A stretch of 64,000 bases of DNA, taken from the NCBI GenBank assembly GCA_037178975.1, contig JASJZH010000001.1:5006501-5070500 (forward strand), read 5' to 3'. Each line of letters starts with the position of its first letter. The stretch's first letter is position 1. The notes below the pieces were generated by a model. That model saw only the letters and a list, made by a program, of their open reading frames with translations, did no database searches and was not told where the DNA came from. This DNA is from Oscheius tipulae (taxonomy: Eukaryota; Nematoda; Chromadorea; Rhabditida; Rhabditidae). Positions 11,328-28,546 of the stretch are shown here, one piece after another. Both the position numbers and the translations under genes were made by a program.

Positions 11328-13900
11328 TCGGGCGTCTTGGAAACAGTTTGGTCTTTCACTCCAAGTAAACCATTTTTATTGATGTACACTTTAAACTGAA
11401 ACATGCTGACAATGCATGACAGGAAGACCGTTTGACAGATTATACGGGTATCAGTTGACTAAGAGAAGATAGAAACAGTTCATGCCTATTGTGCAAAAAC
11501 ACCGAGACGCAACATGGTTTGGCGGGCCAGGTCGCTTCCTCTCCTCTTCTACCCAGGTCACGTTGCACGTTTTTCCAAGTACTACCCGAACCAATTCTTT
11601 CCCATTGACTCTGTCACCCATTCTTCAAGCAGTCTACCAAAAAACGACACTTTTACACTGACTTTCTCATCCTTTTCTTTTGCCTCGAGACTAGGATCTG
11701 GGCTAGTCTCGAGCAACACAGATCTGAACACTCTCAGTCTTTAGCTCGAGGGCCAAGTCGGGCTTTTGAAAATCGAGTATTAGAGACTGAGGGTGGTGTC
11801 TTGAGATTGGAGACTTGGCGTGTCTTAAAACAAGTAGTCTACCCGAAATTTTACTCCAAATGGTCTCTTCTGCGCTTTTTCCGCGTAGCTGAAGTTCGGA
11901 AGAGTCTACGAATCGTGAAGTCAGCCGTTCAAGTGACAACAATGAGACTGAACGAAGCAAAAAAAAAAACGCATTAAGCCGAATCGTATCATGAGTCAAG
12001 TGATGAAGTAGCAGCCACTGACGATCGTTCGACACTATCAATTCAATGGACACTGGTCAGAAAAATCGGCAGAAAAGAAAAAGCTGGAGCTATGGATACA
12101 GCTGAAAGTCTCGAGGTTAGTTTTTAGCTGGTACATTTTTGCGATGGTCTTTCTTAGGTGGCCTACTTTTCTGTTTCTTGACAGGTTTTGAACTGTCAAG
12201 TTTCAAAGAAAATCCAGAGTAGCGTGACCCATCTATTTCCCAAAAATCGGCTTGGACGTTTCGACAATGTCTGGCTCATTTTTCGTGCTTCAGTTCAATA
12301 TAGCTTTTGGACATTCTGAGACAGCCGTTGGAGCTAGTGCTTTCCACCAATCCGTGGTTCACTTGTGGTCTTTCTTTCGATAGTATGTGGCATGGTTCAG
12401 GATCTGGAAAAATTGTAATCCAATCTCATTCGCGTTCTTGGCCGTCTCTGTCACACTTGTAAGGACACTTTATTTTCCAATAGGCTCAGTACAACGAAAG
12501 ACAATGGGGTCGTGACAGTCGCTGCCTATGTTGGTAGAGAGATACTATGACGAAATAACTTGAAGGATCAGAAGGATCCGCGACACTGATAAAAAAAATG
12601 ATGATACCTATAAACTTCCCTGTAAAAAGGCATCTCTCGACCGTGCTAACCCACAATCATCTATTCGGTGGCACGACAGATGGTTGCACCGAACAGTAAC
12701 CGCCATCTGCCGGACGGTATCCCCCAGACCGTCGCGCATACCAATTTAACGACCTTCTGAATAGCCATTTATTTGTGTCAGCTTGACAGGAACGAAGTGA
12801 CTAATGAAGGGAAGGCGCAAGTTTTTCTAATGCGGAGTGGTGCTAGTTTTATTACTTCATCTACTGTATACCTCTGTGTCTTTCTATTAAGAAGAAGGGA
12901 AAGGTGTTAATTGGAAGAACTCGTGTTGCTCAGACCAAAGAGCTGGCTGACTACCTGAAAGCCTCGAACACGCTAAATATCGGTCATGGCAGCCGAGAAC
13001 CAATTACGACCAGCTGGTGACTAGAGGATAGGGGCATCTGTCCTGACATTATTTGCCCACCTCTCACGGCTAGCCAATGTTCTCATGTCCATTTAGGGCG
13101 AGAGGATATAAGTCCTAAATTGGACGTTTGGATCTTCCAATCTTGGAATTTGAGATCTGAGCCCGGCCATTATGCTCCGTCGTCGACTCGTAATGAAGCC
13201 ATTGCCGACCCACGGGAAATATTGAAAACGATAAATCAGCGGCTCTGAATGTGACACATGAGGACAGGTTATAATGGACACAGTACCCGGATGACACGAT
13301 GTCTTTTTTTGTTTTGCAAGTTTCTTGACAGATAAACATGATAATACAAAGAAGAAATGGACTCGATGTTTACATCTACGACATAGTAATTCTGATCACA
13401 TTAAGCTTATGGGAAGATATAACACTCCTTAAAATATAATCAGCCTTTGCAACCTATAGAGAAGTATTTTCATATAAAGTCTGGAGGTAATAGTGAGCAT
13501 TATAACTAGCTAGACCTGAAAAGCTTCTGTACGTTATTATCACCTTGTTTCCTACTAAAGTTTTCAAGTTTTTTTCTGATCTCTTCTACTTCGAATGATC
13601 TCCGATCTTTTATTTTTACCAAGTACCGTTTCTGCTTAAAAGATCGTCAACCTTTCCCCTAATGAATCATCGTTCTGTCTGTCTCCTATACGACTTCCTA
13701 ATTCAGAGCTCTTCATCATTCTCCGGCACCTCGGTGATCTTGACCTCTCCAGCTGTCCCTTCTGTCAAGCTCCTGCCTCAATTAGGCTCGCCTTTCCCAT
13801 CTGCCTCCCAGTGCCTGGCAACCAATGAGACGGCGTCTGGGGCGGGGCCCGAGGGCGTGACTTCATGATTCCTCAGAGAGCGTTGGCGAGCTTGAAAAGA
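11328..13900. other. Intergenic region, no supported gene
   Basis: Contains scattered short frames only. The longest (11703-12053, minus, 116 codons) has no recognisable domain. A GC-richer patch (GGGGCGGGGCCC, near 13836) precedes the unc-75 promoter area. Confidence 0.45.
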
Positions 13901-13916
13901 GGCCTCCCACCATTAA

Positions 13917-13922
13917 TATAAG
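13917..13922 (+). promoter_or_regulatory. Possible TATA element upstream of unc-75
   Basis: TATAAG lies about 80 bases downstream of a GGGGCGGGGC patch and 160 bases before the chosen ATG. An acceptor-like TTTCTACCAG at about 14031 lies between, so the 5' end may instead be made by trans-splicing there. Weak support. Confidence 0.3.
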
Positions 13923-14075
13923 CCTGTGCTCCGTGCTCTTCAGTGTGGCTGCTATGGCCTTAGGCCTGTAAGACATTCTCTATTCCTCCTTCTTCCGTGT
14001 CGTGTTCCCTCTTCGTGTTCGTTTCTACCAGTCAAAACGGCGTCTCTCTACGACGAAGGCCAACTGCTGGCCGAA

Positions 14076-17664
<3,589 letters not shown>

Positions 17665-18609
17665 CACTTGAGCATGTCTCCCTTTTCTCTCTTCGATATA
17701 GACTGTGTGTCCATTTTTTGTTACTTGATTATTGTGACTTCGCCTCGTCCTCCCTCTCCCCACTTCGACCACATTCCATGGTACAGCACTTTTCAGATCT
17801 CCGTCTATACTATGGCTATTCTTCTGCTTAATCTCTCTCTAGTCTTTCTACTAGTCCCTAAACACCTGATCTCTTGCCATCTCCTTCCCAAAAATGATCC
17901 GGGTCTTTCTCAGGCTCTGACCGCTGAATGTCTCTAGTCAATTTCTGTGTTTTATCAACAACTAGTCTCCTTCAATTTGGTTGTGATTCCCTTGTATCTA
18001 ACATTTTCACTTGAGTTCGAATTCGAAGTTTCGACTGACGTGTCAGCACACGGAGGTATACTGTTTTCAACAACTTTACGCGAGTTGTAACTTCGAATTT
18101 CAACTCATTCCTAAACTTTTTGACCCTTGGATCTGATCCAAGCCCGTAAAACCCTCTCCTTATTTTATAGAGCTCCCACGTGTGTACGAAACCCTCTCGT
18201 TTGGGCTGTAGGCAGCATGGGAGACTCTTTTCTCGAACGCGATCGCCGGTCGATCAACTGAGCTTGTCCCCTTTGTATGTGTTTTGAATATCCTTGTATT
18301 CGCCCTTCAGCTGGAAATGATCTCATGTGTATATAGAAAAACTTTGTGCGTTTTATACTTTGTCATCTGTGTTTTGTGCAACGAGAGCTATCTCCATGAC
18401 TACGAAAATCCCGTCTTACTCTTCCCATTTTAAAGCGATCTCATATTTTGTAAGAAAACGAAATTAAAGTTTTATCAAAGAATCCTTTCTCTAGGGTTGT
18501 CGGATTTTCAGGGTGCCTTTTAGATTGATCTTTGAACCGAAAAATCTACGTTTATTATACCCGAATCTAGGATTGTTCACATCTAATTTTGATGACAGGA
18601 TGTGAGAAA
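17665..18609. other. 3' UTR of unc-75 and convergent spacer
   Basis: Pyrimidine-rich sequence after the unc-75 stop, with an ATTAAA polyadenylation-type signal at 18463-18468. The next gene (NAXE) is on the opposite strand and ends at 18610, so the two genes converge. No further coding sequence is evident. Confidence 0.55.
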
Positions 18610-19668
18610 TCATTCAATTTTCACAATTTGATCAGAACTGGGGTAAGTGGGAAGGACGAGATGGAGATCCTTAACCAGAGCATTCGGGATAAAGCGACCT
18701 CCCAAGAAGTGCGGACCGGTAAAGTCCTTCATGCATTGTTTGGGGGCTGTGAGAGAGACGACGGAATGGGGACGAATGAAAGGACCAGAGCTGGGCGGGC
18801 CTTTTTCGACGTCCCATCCTGAAACTTATTTGGTTTAGGTAAATACAGAAACGAACCAGAAGGTATATCGATGCAGCAGGTGAAGAGTCCTTTTTCGACA
18901 ACAGCGTTGATGATATCTTCGAATGGCTGTCGAACGGGCGGGTGGAAAGAGAATCCGAACATGGCGTCCACGACGAAAGAGAAGTCGTTCAAATTGGGTA
19001 GAGTCTCCATAACGGGGATTTTTGAAAAAGTTTCTCATAAAACTTTTGAAAACACTTACCTAAAGACTTCATCTGTTCTTCCAGAACAGTCATGAGCTCA
19101 TTCTTCGACTTTTTCGGATAGACACAGATTGGCTCGTAGCCCTAAACGGACTTTTTCAGAAAAGAACAAGTCATTTGGACTGACAAACTGCTGCAGATGA
19201 CGGGCACAGACGAATCCATCACCACCATTATTGCCGGGACCGCAAAGGACGAGAACTTTTCCTGGCAAATGTCACATTTTTAGAAGTTGCAAAGAGTCAG
19301 GGGAACCAGTCCTGTTAAAGCCGCGAAAACTTGCGTCAATGGGACGATTCTAACCCGCTTAAAATTCAACATAATGGCATCAAAATCGATGCTCTCACTT
19401 TGTTTTCCTTTGCTGATTTTCATAAAATATCTGGAAAAGGTACCTTTGGAGTAGTGAGAAGCGATGGCCTGAGCACACGCCAATCCAGCCAATTCCATCA
19501 GCTGTTCCACCTTGAAATTGTACTTGCTGAAGAGCAATTCGTCCACTTTCTTGGCCTCTTCCTGTCTAAACTTTGTTTGTTTTCATACTAAAGTTAGAAA
19601 AGGCTTATCAAAACCCACCCTAGAAACCTGACATTCTTCCTACTCACGATCGCCACGTTTGTTGGCAT
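18610..19668 (-). CDS. NAD(P)H-hydrate epimerase (NAXE, YjeF N-terminal domain)
   Basis: Repairs damaged NADHX/NADPHX by interconverting the R and S epimers for the companion dehydratase. After splicing the order is: helix [34 protein letters not shown]; the Rossmann nucleotide loop [55 protein letters not shown]; a WDVEKG segment; [11 protein letters not shown]; and [12 protein letters not shown] near the C-terminus. These are the family's hallmark motifs, GPGNNGGDG and the D in DAMFG, and the length of roughly 240 residues fits. The start is ATG 19668 (MPTNVAI), whose exon joins the next at TTAGACAG. An upstream extension carrying a mitochondrial presequence is possible because the frame stays open for several codons. 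The gene converges with unc-75. C. elegans has a homologue close to gsk-3, as I recall. Confidence 0.88.
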
Positions 19669-21935
19669 TCTCTCTCTAGCCAAGGAGACGAGGTTTCTGC
19701 AAAAAGTCCAACTTATCATCTGACTATAGCTCGAAAAACAACATCTTTTGTGACGTTGAACCGAAAATTTGGACCTCGCGCTCTTTTGATGCGCAGGACC
19801 ATAGGAATTCGCGACGGGACCTTGTATTCAAGTCTGTCTAGCGGGAGAGCCGAATGCAATTGATCGTCTCTCGCGTGCACTCTTTTTCTCTCGACGGATG
19901 GCTTCTCTCTCCGTTCTCTATGTTCTCTCGACTACCTCGCTCTCGGGCCACAGCCCGGGATTTAGTTTTATTCCAATACAAAACCTTTATTCTAGACACT
20001 TTTTCGGATGTTATATCATAGTAGCTCATGTCCGTTTCCCTGAGAAAACTGTTGAAACCAGCGTAGAAAATATCTTCCGAACTACCAAATTACTTATTTT
20101 GTCTCTTTCTTAGACAGAACGACAATTTTCCAAAGAGCTATGGGAGATTCCCATGGGAGGCTTTTCCTCATCACGTGATTCATTTTCATAATTTTCTGGC
20201 TGACGAATATGCTTTACGTCCAGAGCCGGTCCCAGTTTAATAATTTTCTGAATCATTTCCTAGAAAAGACTCCTCGTGATATTCTTCTCCCCATTTCCCG
20301 GTTCGTGATACCCTTGGACGGCGAACAGTCCGCGCTCGACTTTATGCAGTTCACCTGACCCACCAAATTCCTTTTTTGTTTAAATATCTTTTGAAATTGT
20401 CTGCCTCCAGGCTACAGCAGGCCAGTAATTACTCTCAAGCTGGTTGCGCACATATGCGTCTCACTTTGCGTCAGAATTCGTACTCTTCATAATCTCGTCA
20501 TAAAAGTTTGTTGTTTTGTCTTGAAGAGGACAAGGGAGAAATGTTCAACAATCAGTGCCAAGGTAGCGCGTGAAAACAAACCTCTGCGTGTGACGCTAGC
20601 CATGCCCGTGTCGGTTTATTTTTCTTTTTGGCTTAGCCTTTGTTCTGTTCTCTTCCTTTCAAGCATTACTTTTGGTTCCATCACGTCAGTTTCTAAAACA
20701 TAATGTCACTCCAAAAGAATCTAGGTATTCAAAAAAAAAAACATTATTGCATCACTCCCTTGAAAGTCACCCTTTTCAATAGCAGGTCCTAACTTATGTG
20801 AGAAAAAAATAAGTATATGCTTGTTCAAAAACTTCCGCAGACTTGAACTATATACCATCCGTTTTGGTGCGTTCGTTGACTTTTCCGAGACTTTTTCATG
20901 CGCTTGAGGAAACTATAAATATCCAGATTTATGTACTCTCTAGACTTAGAGTGTTTTCATGGCCTTCTTGACGTCGTTTTAGTTGTGAGAGGCTTCCATT
21001 CGAATCCAGCTCCCTCGTATGAGTCCTCGTCATTTCCCCCTCAATTTCCAATAAATTTTGTCAGAATTAATTGGCTGAAAATGTTTGTTTCGAATGAATA
21101 GGTGTTGATTTTTTCCATAGGAATCTTCAAAGCTTCTGTTTTGCGCCCCACTCTGCCGTTTTATCGATCACAGAGAGTGAGTGAGCCTCTGTGCATTGCT
21201 ACACTCTCCTTCTAGTCTTTGGGTCAATGAGTGTTGCACCTAATATCAGTTCAGGCATGGGAAAAAGACACAGGGAATCTATGACGAGTTTTGTTATTAT
21301 TGAAAGCTGTTTGGTTAGGGGAGAGAACCTGACGCAGGCACGAAAGCAAGAACCAGAGTTATCGATCAGCTGGTTGTAAAAATTAGTTTATGTGCAGGCT
21401 GACTGCATGCTACGCTTTACTAAAAGGTTCCTTAGCTTGTTTTTGGAGAGAAACAAATTAAAAAAAAAGGTGGACTGAAAATTTTATAAGAGATAAACCC
21501 AACGAAAATCCATTTTTACGGCCACGTCTACTTTTTCCACCGTCGAACTGAAAACAGTTTTTGCGTACACAACGTTCTCCAGTCTGCGATTTCCTCCTGC
21601 TTTCCTCCGACATATGTTTCCCGTTTTTTTTCAATTTGTTGTTGTAGAAGCCTCAGAAAGCCTTCTACTAAACCAATCAAATAGGTTTGTGAAGTTGACC
21701 GTTGTAGTGAGCAGAGGCTCTTCTTTTTGTTTTCTATATACCTTTTTTGTTTTTATCTTTTCATCGAACCCCGATTCTCCTACTGTTCTAGCTTGCTTTC
21801 TAGACAAAAATACGTGAATATCTTCACTTTTCCACTTCTTTTCTCGGAAAAGCTACAATTTTCAGGTGGTGAAGATTCCGCGACGTCTCTGCGTCTCCAA
21901 GACGATTATACCATCCTTGTGAGGACCCTAGTCGC
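19669..21935. other. Intergenic region between NAXE and gsk-3
   Basis: Pyrimidine-rich on the plus strand, with many TTTTC tracts. No supported gene. It likely contains promoters for both diverging genes and possibly non-coding 5' exons of gsk-3. An acceptor-like TTTTCAG lies near 21860. Confidence 0.4.
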
Positions 21936-21959
21936 ATGGACAACGGTGTCAAACAGATT
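21936..21959 (+). CDS. gsk-3: Possible alternative first coding exon of gsk-3
   Basis: ATG 21936 opens MDNGVKQI and is followed by a good donor, GTGAGT. The phase-0 junction would join in frame to the exon beginning ATGAACAAC at 22527, giving an eight-residue N-terminal extension. An acceptor-like TTTTCAG lies 70 bases upstream. Plausible as an alternative start, but based on frame and splice sites only. Confidence 0.35.
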
Positions 21960-22526
21960 GTGAGTTGTTTTAACATTCTTTTTCCATCAAATTTGTCCGG
22001 CTCAACCTCTTACCCAAAAATAGCGACAAATTCGTCGGTCCCCGGGCACTAGACAAATTAGAAGCAGCTGGAAATGAGTGCGGGTGGAGCTCAGTTTGTT
22101 TCGATTTCCGAGCTCCTCTTTAGCTCGTGAAAGTGGGGTGTGGCTTTCCCAGACATCCTGTCACCTTCCCATACCTAGTTGATCAAAGAATTTCCGGTTA
22201 GGCGACTAGTACACTGATTATTTGCTATACCGATGCTGCGATGTCTCCATAAGATGGTAGGTAGTACGTGGCTGTTTTTGAAAGTACAAACATCCTGTAC
22301 GGGCATTTTGTAAAAGATCTCGTCTATATCTTGCAATCCGGCAAAATGCGTGGCGTAATCACTAAGAATGATCTCATCATAAACGAATTGGAACTTTTGG
22401 TAATGCGATATCCGCTTGTTACCGTACCGTGTGAGTCAGCAGGACTACTCAAAAAGTTACACATTAGTGGAACGATACTATTTATTGAAATGGGTTTTTC
22501 AGCACATTTTCAATCGCTTTTTTCAG

Positions 22527-24006
<1,480 letters not shown>

Positions 24007-24469
24007 AGTATTATTCCCTCCGTCCCAGTCTGCACCTCTTTTCTCGATGTATATAACAGATTTCTTCTCTTTTGTTCTGAAAAGCGCGATTCAAACAACT
24101 TCCTTTTCCCCACCTTCAAATAGCATGAAATTGTCCAACCCCTCATCTCCTAAATCTGAGTATGTGAGTCTTCTCTTTTAGTCTATTCATTGTTTCTTCC
24201 AAAAAGTAAGAAAAAGTTATTTTTCAATTATGTTCTTAGCGTGTTTTCCCTTGACAAAAAGCCCTCCTCACTGGCACAGATCGTTTCTCTCTAATTTTTA
24301 TACCCCCATGTTTTAAGGTAGCTATACTTCTCCTTGACTGTTTTTATCTCCTCGCGCGTTTTGAGGCTGATCCCCGTTCCGTCCCCTTGAGAAGAAGGGT
24401 ATTGTGTGATGTCACGATGATGAAACATGAAGACATGGAAATAAATATTTCTCCGGAAGTCGCGAGAGA

Positions 24470-25445
24470 TCACTGATGGAGTTTCTGCCACAACGGGGCA
24501 GGAACGTCTTTGCTTCGATAGAGCCCAAGCTTGATCAGTTGATTGACATGTCGAGTACAGATGCTGCTGAGACGAGCGGGAACTCGAGAGGGAGGGCGGA
24601 CCACGCGTATCTAGAAAGTCTTTCAAGAAGAATTAGGGTATTTTACCTCCTTGGTGCTCCCGAAGACGTCGACCACTGCAAAGAGTGGCTGATCTGTTGG
24701 CAGACTGTTTCCGAGATCGGGAGGATACATGTCAAAGCCGTTCAAGATGATGTGCAATCTTTTCTTTCTAATTATTATCACTATCAAAAATACCTCGTTT
24801 TGCCCAGCTTCCTCTCGAAATAAACGCCAATTAAACTGCCTTTTTCAGTGGGAAGAGGCTCGGCCTGTGCATCTACTGGAATCATGAAGGGACTCAAAGA
24901 GACCAGCAGCGAGGAGTGTTCCAATTGACTGACAGATATTTTTTAAGGGAAATAGGGAAAAGGTACCTTGATGTTGGATGAGAGGCTGGATTCAAGGTGG
25001 TCAAGCCAATTCTCAGATGCCCACTCCATCCGCCTTCGACAGTCTCGATCGAGATGAAGAAGTACTCGTTCTCTTGAAGAGGTCGATCCGAAAAGACCAG
25101 GCCCTGAATAGATGCCAGTTTTTTTGAAGCATCTGAATGTTTGGCTTTCGTGTTGTTCACTTGATATAATGCGGATGTCTTTTGGTTGTCAGGACAACGG
25201 GGTAATAGACAGGCATCTGTCTCTCACAGTCATTAAGAATTTTGATCACTGTTTATGGTTAAATTTCTTTTCCTTTGTATAGTTTGAAAACAATAAAAAA
25301 ACAAAAATACCTTTTCAAAGCTTACTCTCCTCAGAGCCCTCTGTCGTCTGTCCAACAGCTCGATGTTTTCGCCGTGGAAAGGATGAAACAAAACTGGGTA
25401 ATTTAGTCGAGAGACTGTTGAAGTAGATGGTTGTGAAATATCCAT
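24470..25445 (-). CDS. Neuralized-domain plus SOCS-box protein (NEURL2-like)
   Basis: The N-terminal half is a Neuralized homology repeat split over several exons: VLFHPFHGENIELLDRRQ and RALRRVSFEK, then GLVFSDRPLQENEYFFISIE, GGWSGHLRIGLTTLNP, an IPVDAQAEPLPTEKG segment, LHIILNGFDMYPPDL and PLFAVVDVFGSTKE. The C-terminus reads ARLSSICTRHVNQLI...DVPAPLWQKLHQ, which looks like a SOCS box. This is the layout of NEURL2 (Ozz), a substrate adaptor for a cullin-RING ubiquitin ligase. Another frame through the last exon is open to about 24291, but only the chosen one joins in phase and gives the SOCS-like sequence. ATG 25445 opens MDISQPSTSTVS. The gene is head to head with nhx-8, leaving 241 bases, and tail to tail with gsk-3. 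The substrate is unknown. Confidence 0.8.
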
Positions 25446-25686
25446 CGAAAACGTCTGTCAAAAGGACCTTTCCCAAAGTTTCAGGAGGTCGGACGCAGAC
25501 CACCGAAGAGGGCGAGATAGTACGGAAAAGGAGGAGAGACGAGAGAGCGAGCCACGTTTAGTAGAACCAACTGGAGCGCACTTTTCCTTTTTCGAGTTCC
25601 GTCAAGTCCTGTTCTCTCCTTTCCACAGTTTTCGAGAAAAAAAAAACAAGTCGGATTCATAGCTCTAGAAAACGGTCAGGAATGCG
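25446..25686. promoter_or_regulatory. Shared spacer of divergent genes (NEURL2-like / nhx-8)
   Basis: Only 241 bases separate the two start codons, so promoters of both genes should lie here. It contains GAGAGA-type sequence (about 25530-25550) and an A-run before the nhx-8 start. No clear TATA box. Confidence 0.4.
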
Positions 25687-27830
25687 ATGCCCCGATTCTG
25701 TTTCTTCCTCCTGTTGGCAGTTTTCGCGGCCATTTTCATCACAAGCAGCTGTTTTGACACGGAAGTTGTTCTAAATAAGACGGATGCTCTAGGGTCAGTT
25801 CTCTGCATTTTTCAAACAAATATTCGTTTTCAAGAGAAGTTTTTGATGTGAACTCGTCAAGCCTCGAACAGCATGGCGCCGCTATTATTGGTATCGAGTC
25901 ACAGGAGAAGAAACGATCCTTGGTAAGTGTGTTTCTGTTCTTTTTCAAGAGAGAGTTTAGGCAATTTTTTTCATTCTTTTTGTAATAGTTCTAGCGACAC
26001 TGGTTGTACATATTCTCATCATTAGCGGCGTGTACTGGATCCCCGAGAGTCTAGCTATCGTCATTTTAGGTACTGTTCTTTTCAATTTATTTTAACATAG
26101 CCTTAAAGGAGCCATAATTGGTCTGATACTGAGTTATACGGGGAGAGACTGGAGTGAGATCGAGGCGCTGAGTCCCGATGTCTTTTTTCTCGTCCTCTTA
26201 CCTCCGATCATCTTCGAAAACGCCTACAATCTGAACAAGGGCTACTTCTTCTCAAACATCTGGCCGATTCTGGCGTTTGCCATTCTGGGAACAGCCATCT
26301 CGGCCTTTGTCATCGGAATCTGGATATATACCCTCGGACAGGTGAGCAAAACCTCTTTTGTTTTATAACTTTCAGGCTGACCTGGTGTTTGAACTGACTC
26401 TTCCCGAATGTTTTGCCTTCGCCTCGATGATCTCTGCTGTCGATCCGGTGGCAACACTTGCCATCTTTCAGGCAGTCAAAGTAGACGGTCTTTTATACAT
26501 GCTCGTCTTCGGAGAGTCTATGCTCAATGACGCTGTCTCAATCGTCTTGGCAGCCACAGCTCTGAGACATGCTCAACCGCCTTACAGTGACTTGTCCGGA
26601 GTCGAGGTTCTGTTTAGCGCCTTCACCTCTTTCTGCTACATGTTCATGTTCTCTGCCATGCTCGGAGTAGCCATTGGACTGATGAGTGCACTGGTAAGAT
26701 AACAGTTCAAACAGTTTGATTCAATTAATACAGCTCTTCAAACACGTCGATCTGCGAAAAACACCTTCTTTGGAGTTTGCTCTTATGCTCGTCTTCTCCT
26801 ACATTCCGTACGGATTCGCCGAGGCTCTGGGACTCTCAGGTATTTTTACTTTCTTCTCACTACAATTTCTATAGGAATCATGTCGATTCTCTTCTGTGGA
26901 ATAGCCATGTCCCAGTACACCCAGCAGAATATCAGTCCCGTCACTCAGATCACATTCAGACAGACCTTCAGGACCATCTCCTTCGTAGCAGGTTTGTCTT
27001 TTTCCCGGTTGTTGTGACCGAAGACTCAGAAACCTCTACTTTCGCCTATATCGGGATGGCTTTTTTCACCATCAAACTGAACTTTCAACCGGCTTTTGTT
27101 GCCTGGACTATTGTGAGCTCTATGGTCCGATAAATATTTCTCATCGTACTTTTAGGTACTTTGCGTCTTAAGTCGAGCAGCTAACATATTTCCACTCAGT
27201 TGGCTGGTCAATAAATGTCGAAAACAGGTCCAGATCTCTTGGAAGAACCAAGTCATCATGTGGTTCAGTGGTAGATTTAGTCAGTTCTATTCTCCAACAG
27301 AATGTTTAGGTATGAGAGGAGCAGTCTGTTTCGCTCTGGCTCTCTATACAGACGTGGAGAAAGAGAAGAAGACTGTTTTACTGACTACAACTCTTTGTGT
27401 CATTCTTTTCACGACACTCCTTCAAGGCGGGACAGCCTTGCCCTTCATTTCATTCATCAACAAATGTTATCCGGCCGAGAGAGTACGGCGGAGACGACGA
27501 AGTGCTAGAAGAAAGGATAAGGGAACTGTTCTGTTGAGTAAGACACAGGAAATGGTGAGTTCAATGTGTAGGAATTAACTTAAAAACTTACTTCAGTCGG
27601 TGTTCGGATCCTCCGACTGGGAACCGTCACGGAAAGGAACCTTTGACTCGACCTCGACTCCTGGTCAACTGATGCGAGCTCTTTTCGTCCGAAAGTTCAC
27701 AGCCTTGGAGAGACAAGAGAACAGAGACAAACTGGCTGCATTGACGAAGAAGGTCTTGAGAGAGAACAGTGTCAGCGACGAGGACCATCCGATGCCGGTG
27801 ACGGATAACGCGCCTCTTCTGCCACACTAA
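25687..27830 (+). CDS. nhx-8: Na+/H+ exchanger, NHE8 type (SLC9A8)
   Basis: A polytopic exchanger that swaps H+ for Na+ or K+, in the NHE8 group that works mainly in Golgi and endosomal membranes. A hydrophobic N-terminus ([18 protein letters not shown]) precedes a short lumenal segment, then [20 protein letters not shown]. Family hallmarks follow: [19 protein letters not shown] with the amiloride-site-like FFx[44 protein letters not shown] with the ion-binding [26 protein letters not shown], and later [17 protein letters not shown] and LLQGG. The cytoplasmic tail ends NAPLLPH. About eleven short introns (35-50 bases) interrupt the gene. ATG 25687 was chosen because it alone gives the signal-anchor-like N-terminus in frame. 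It is divergent from the NEURL2-like gene and convergent with the short C-type lectin gene. Confidence 0.93.
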
Positions 27831-27928
27831 GCCATGTGATTCGACTATTATGGGTACGAGCATTCACTTTTAGGCAACTTGTAAATACTTTTGTTTTACA
27901 AAGAGCTTTATTCATAAAACTTTACGTC

Positions 27929-28414
27929 CTAACTTCGAACTCGTTGATGTTGGAGGGAAGACGCAGATGTATGGAAGTTTTGTACCGGCTTCGAAACTTC
28001 TACAAAACGGATTAATTGAGTATAGAAAACTCACTCCCAGAATCCATTAGCGTCTTTTATAGCACATCCCTGGAATAGCGTACCAGTAAAGACATTCAAT
28101 GGATCCCAGTTAGTGTAAGTAACAGTTGTGTTGTCAGACCAAGTCCAGTTTCCATTTCCAACACGGTAGAGTCCGATCCAGAAGTAAGAACCCATACTTT
28201 GCCCCATTTGAACCAAATACGTGTTCTCAAAAGCATTGTGGACGGAGGCCATGTTCCCGCCCTTCCGGGTACAGAAGGTATTAGCATTGTCAAAAGTGTT
28301 GGGAGTGGTGACAGCGAAGTAACAGCCGCCTTCCTGGTAGAAACTGTTTGGAGGGCATATGGCAGAAAATGCGGTAGAGAGGAAGGACGAGAGGAGCAGG
28401 CTACGAAGGAACAT
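27929..28414 (-). CDS. Short secreted C-type lectin-like protein
   Basis: Signal peptide MFLRSLLLSSFLSTAFSA is followed by one C-type lectin domain: CPPNSFYQEGGCYFAV, FCTRKGGNMASVHNAFENTYLV, FWIGLYRVGNGNWTWSDN, YTNWDP, then CAIKDANGFWE. A donor after TGG-GA (GTGAGT, about 28029) joins the next exon in phase, starting near 27999. That adds about 23 residues (VSKPVQ... ending RVRS) and a stop at 27929, with AATAAA on the minus strand about 20 bases further. Without splicing the stop directly follows FWE at 28031. In either form the last conserved Cys of the fold is absent, so the domain looks truncated compared with the first domain of the lectin at 10.25 kb. No EPN/QPD sugar-binding motif seen. 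Confidence 0.78.
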
Positions 28415-28546
28415 CGTTCAGAGCTGGATTCGATAAGAACTATTCAGAGTTATCGCGACGAACTTTGATAGGAACTAGAATCTTTTTGATCCTGACTTGT
28501 AGAGCACAGACTATAGAAACATTTATTTTGAGTCCAGTATATTTTC

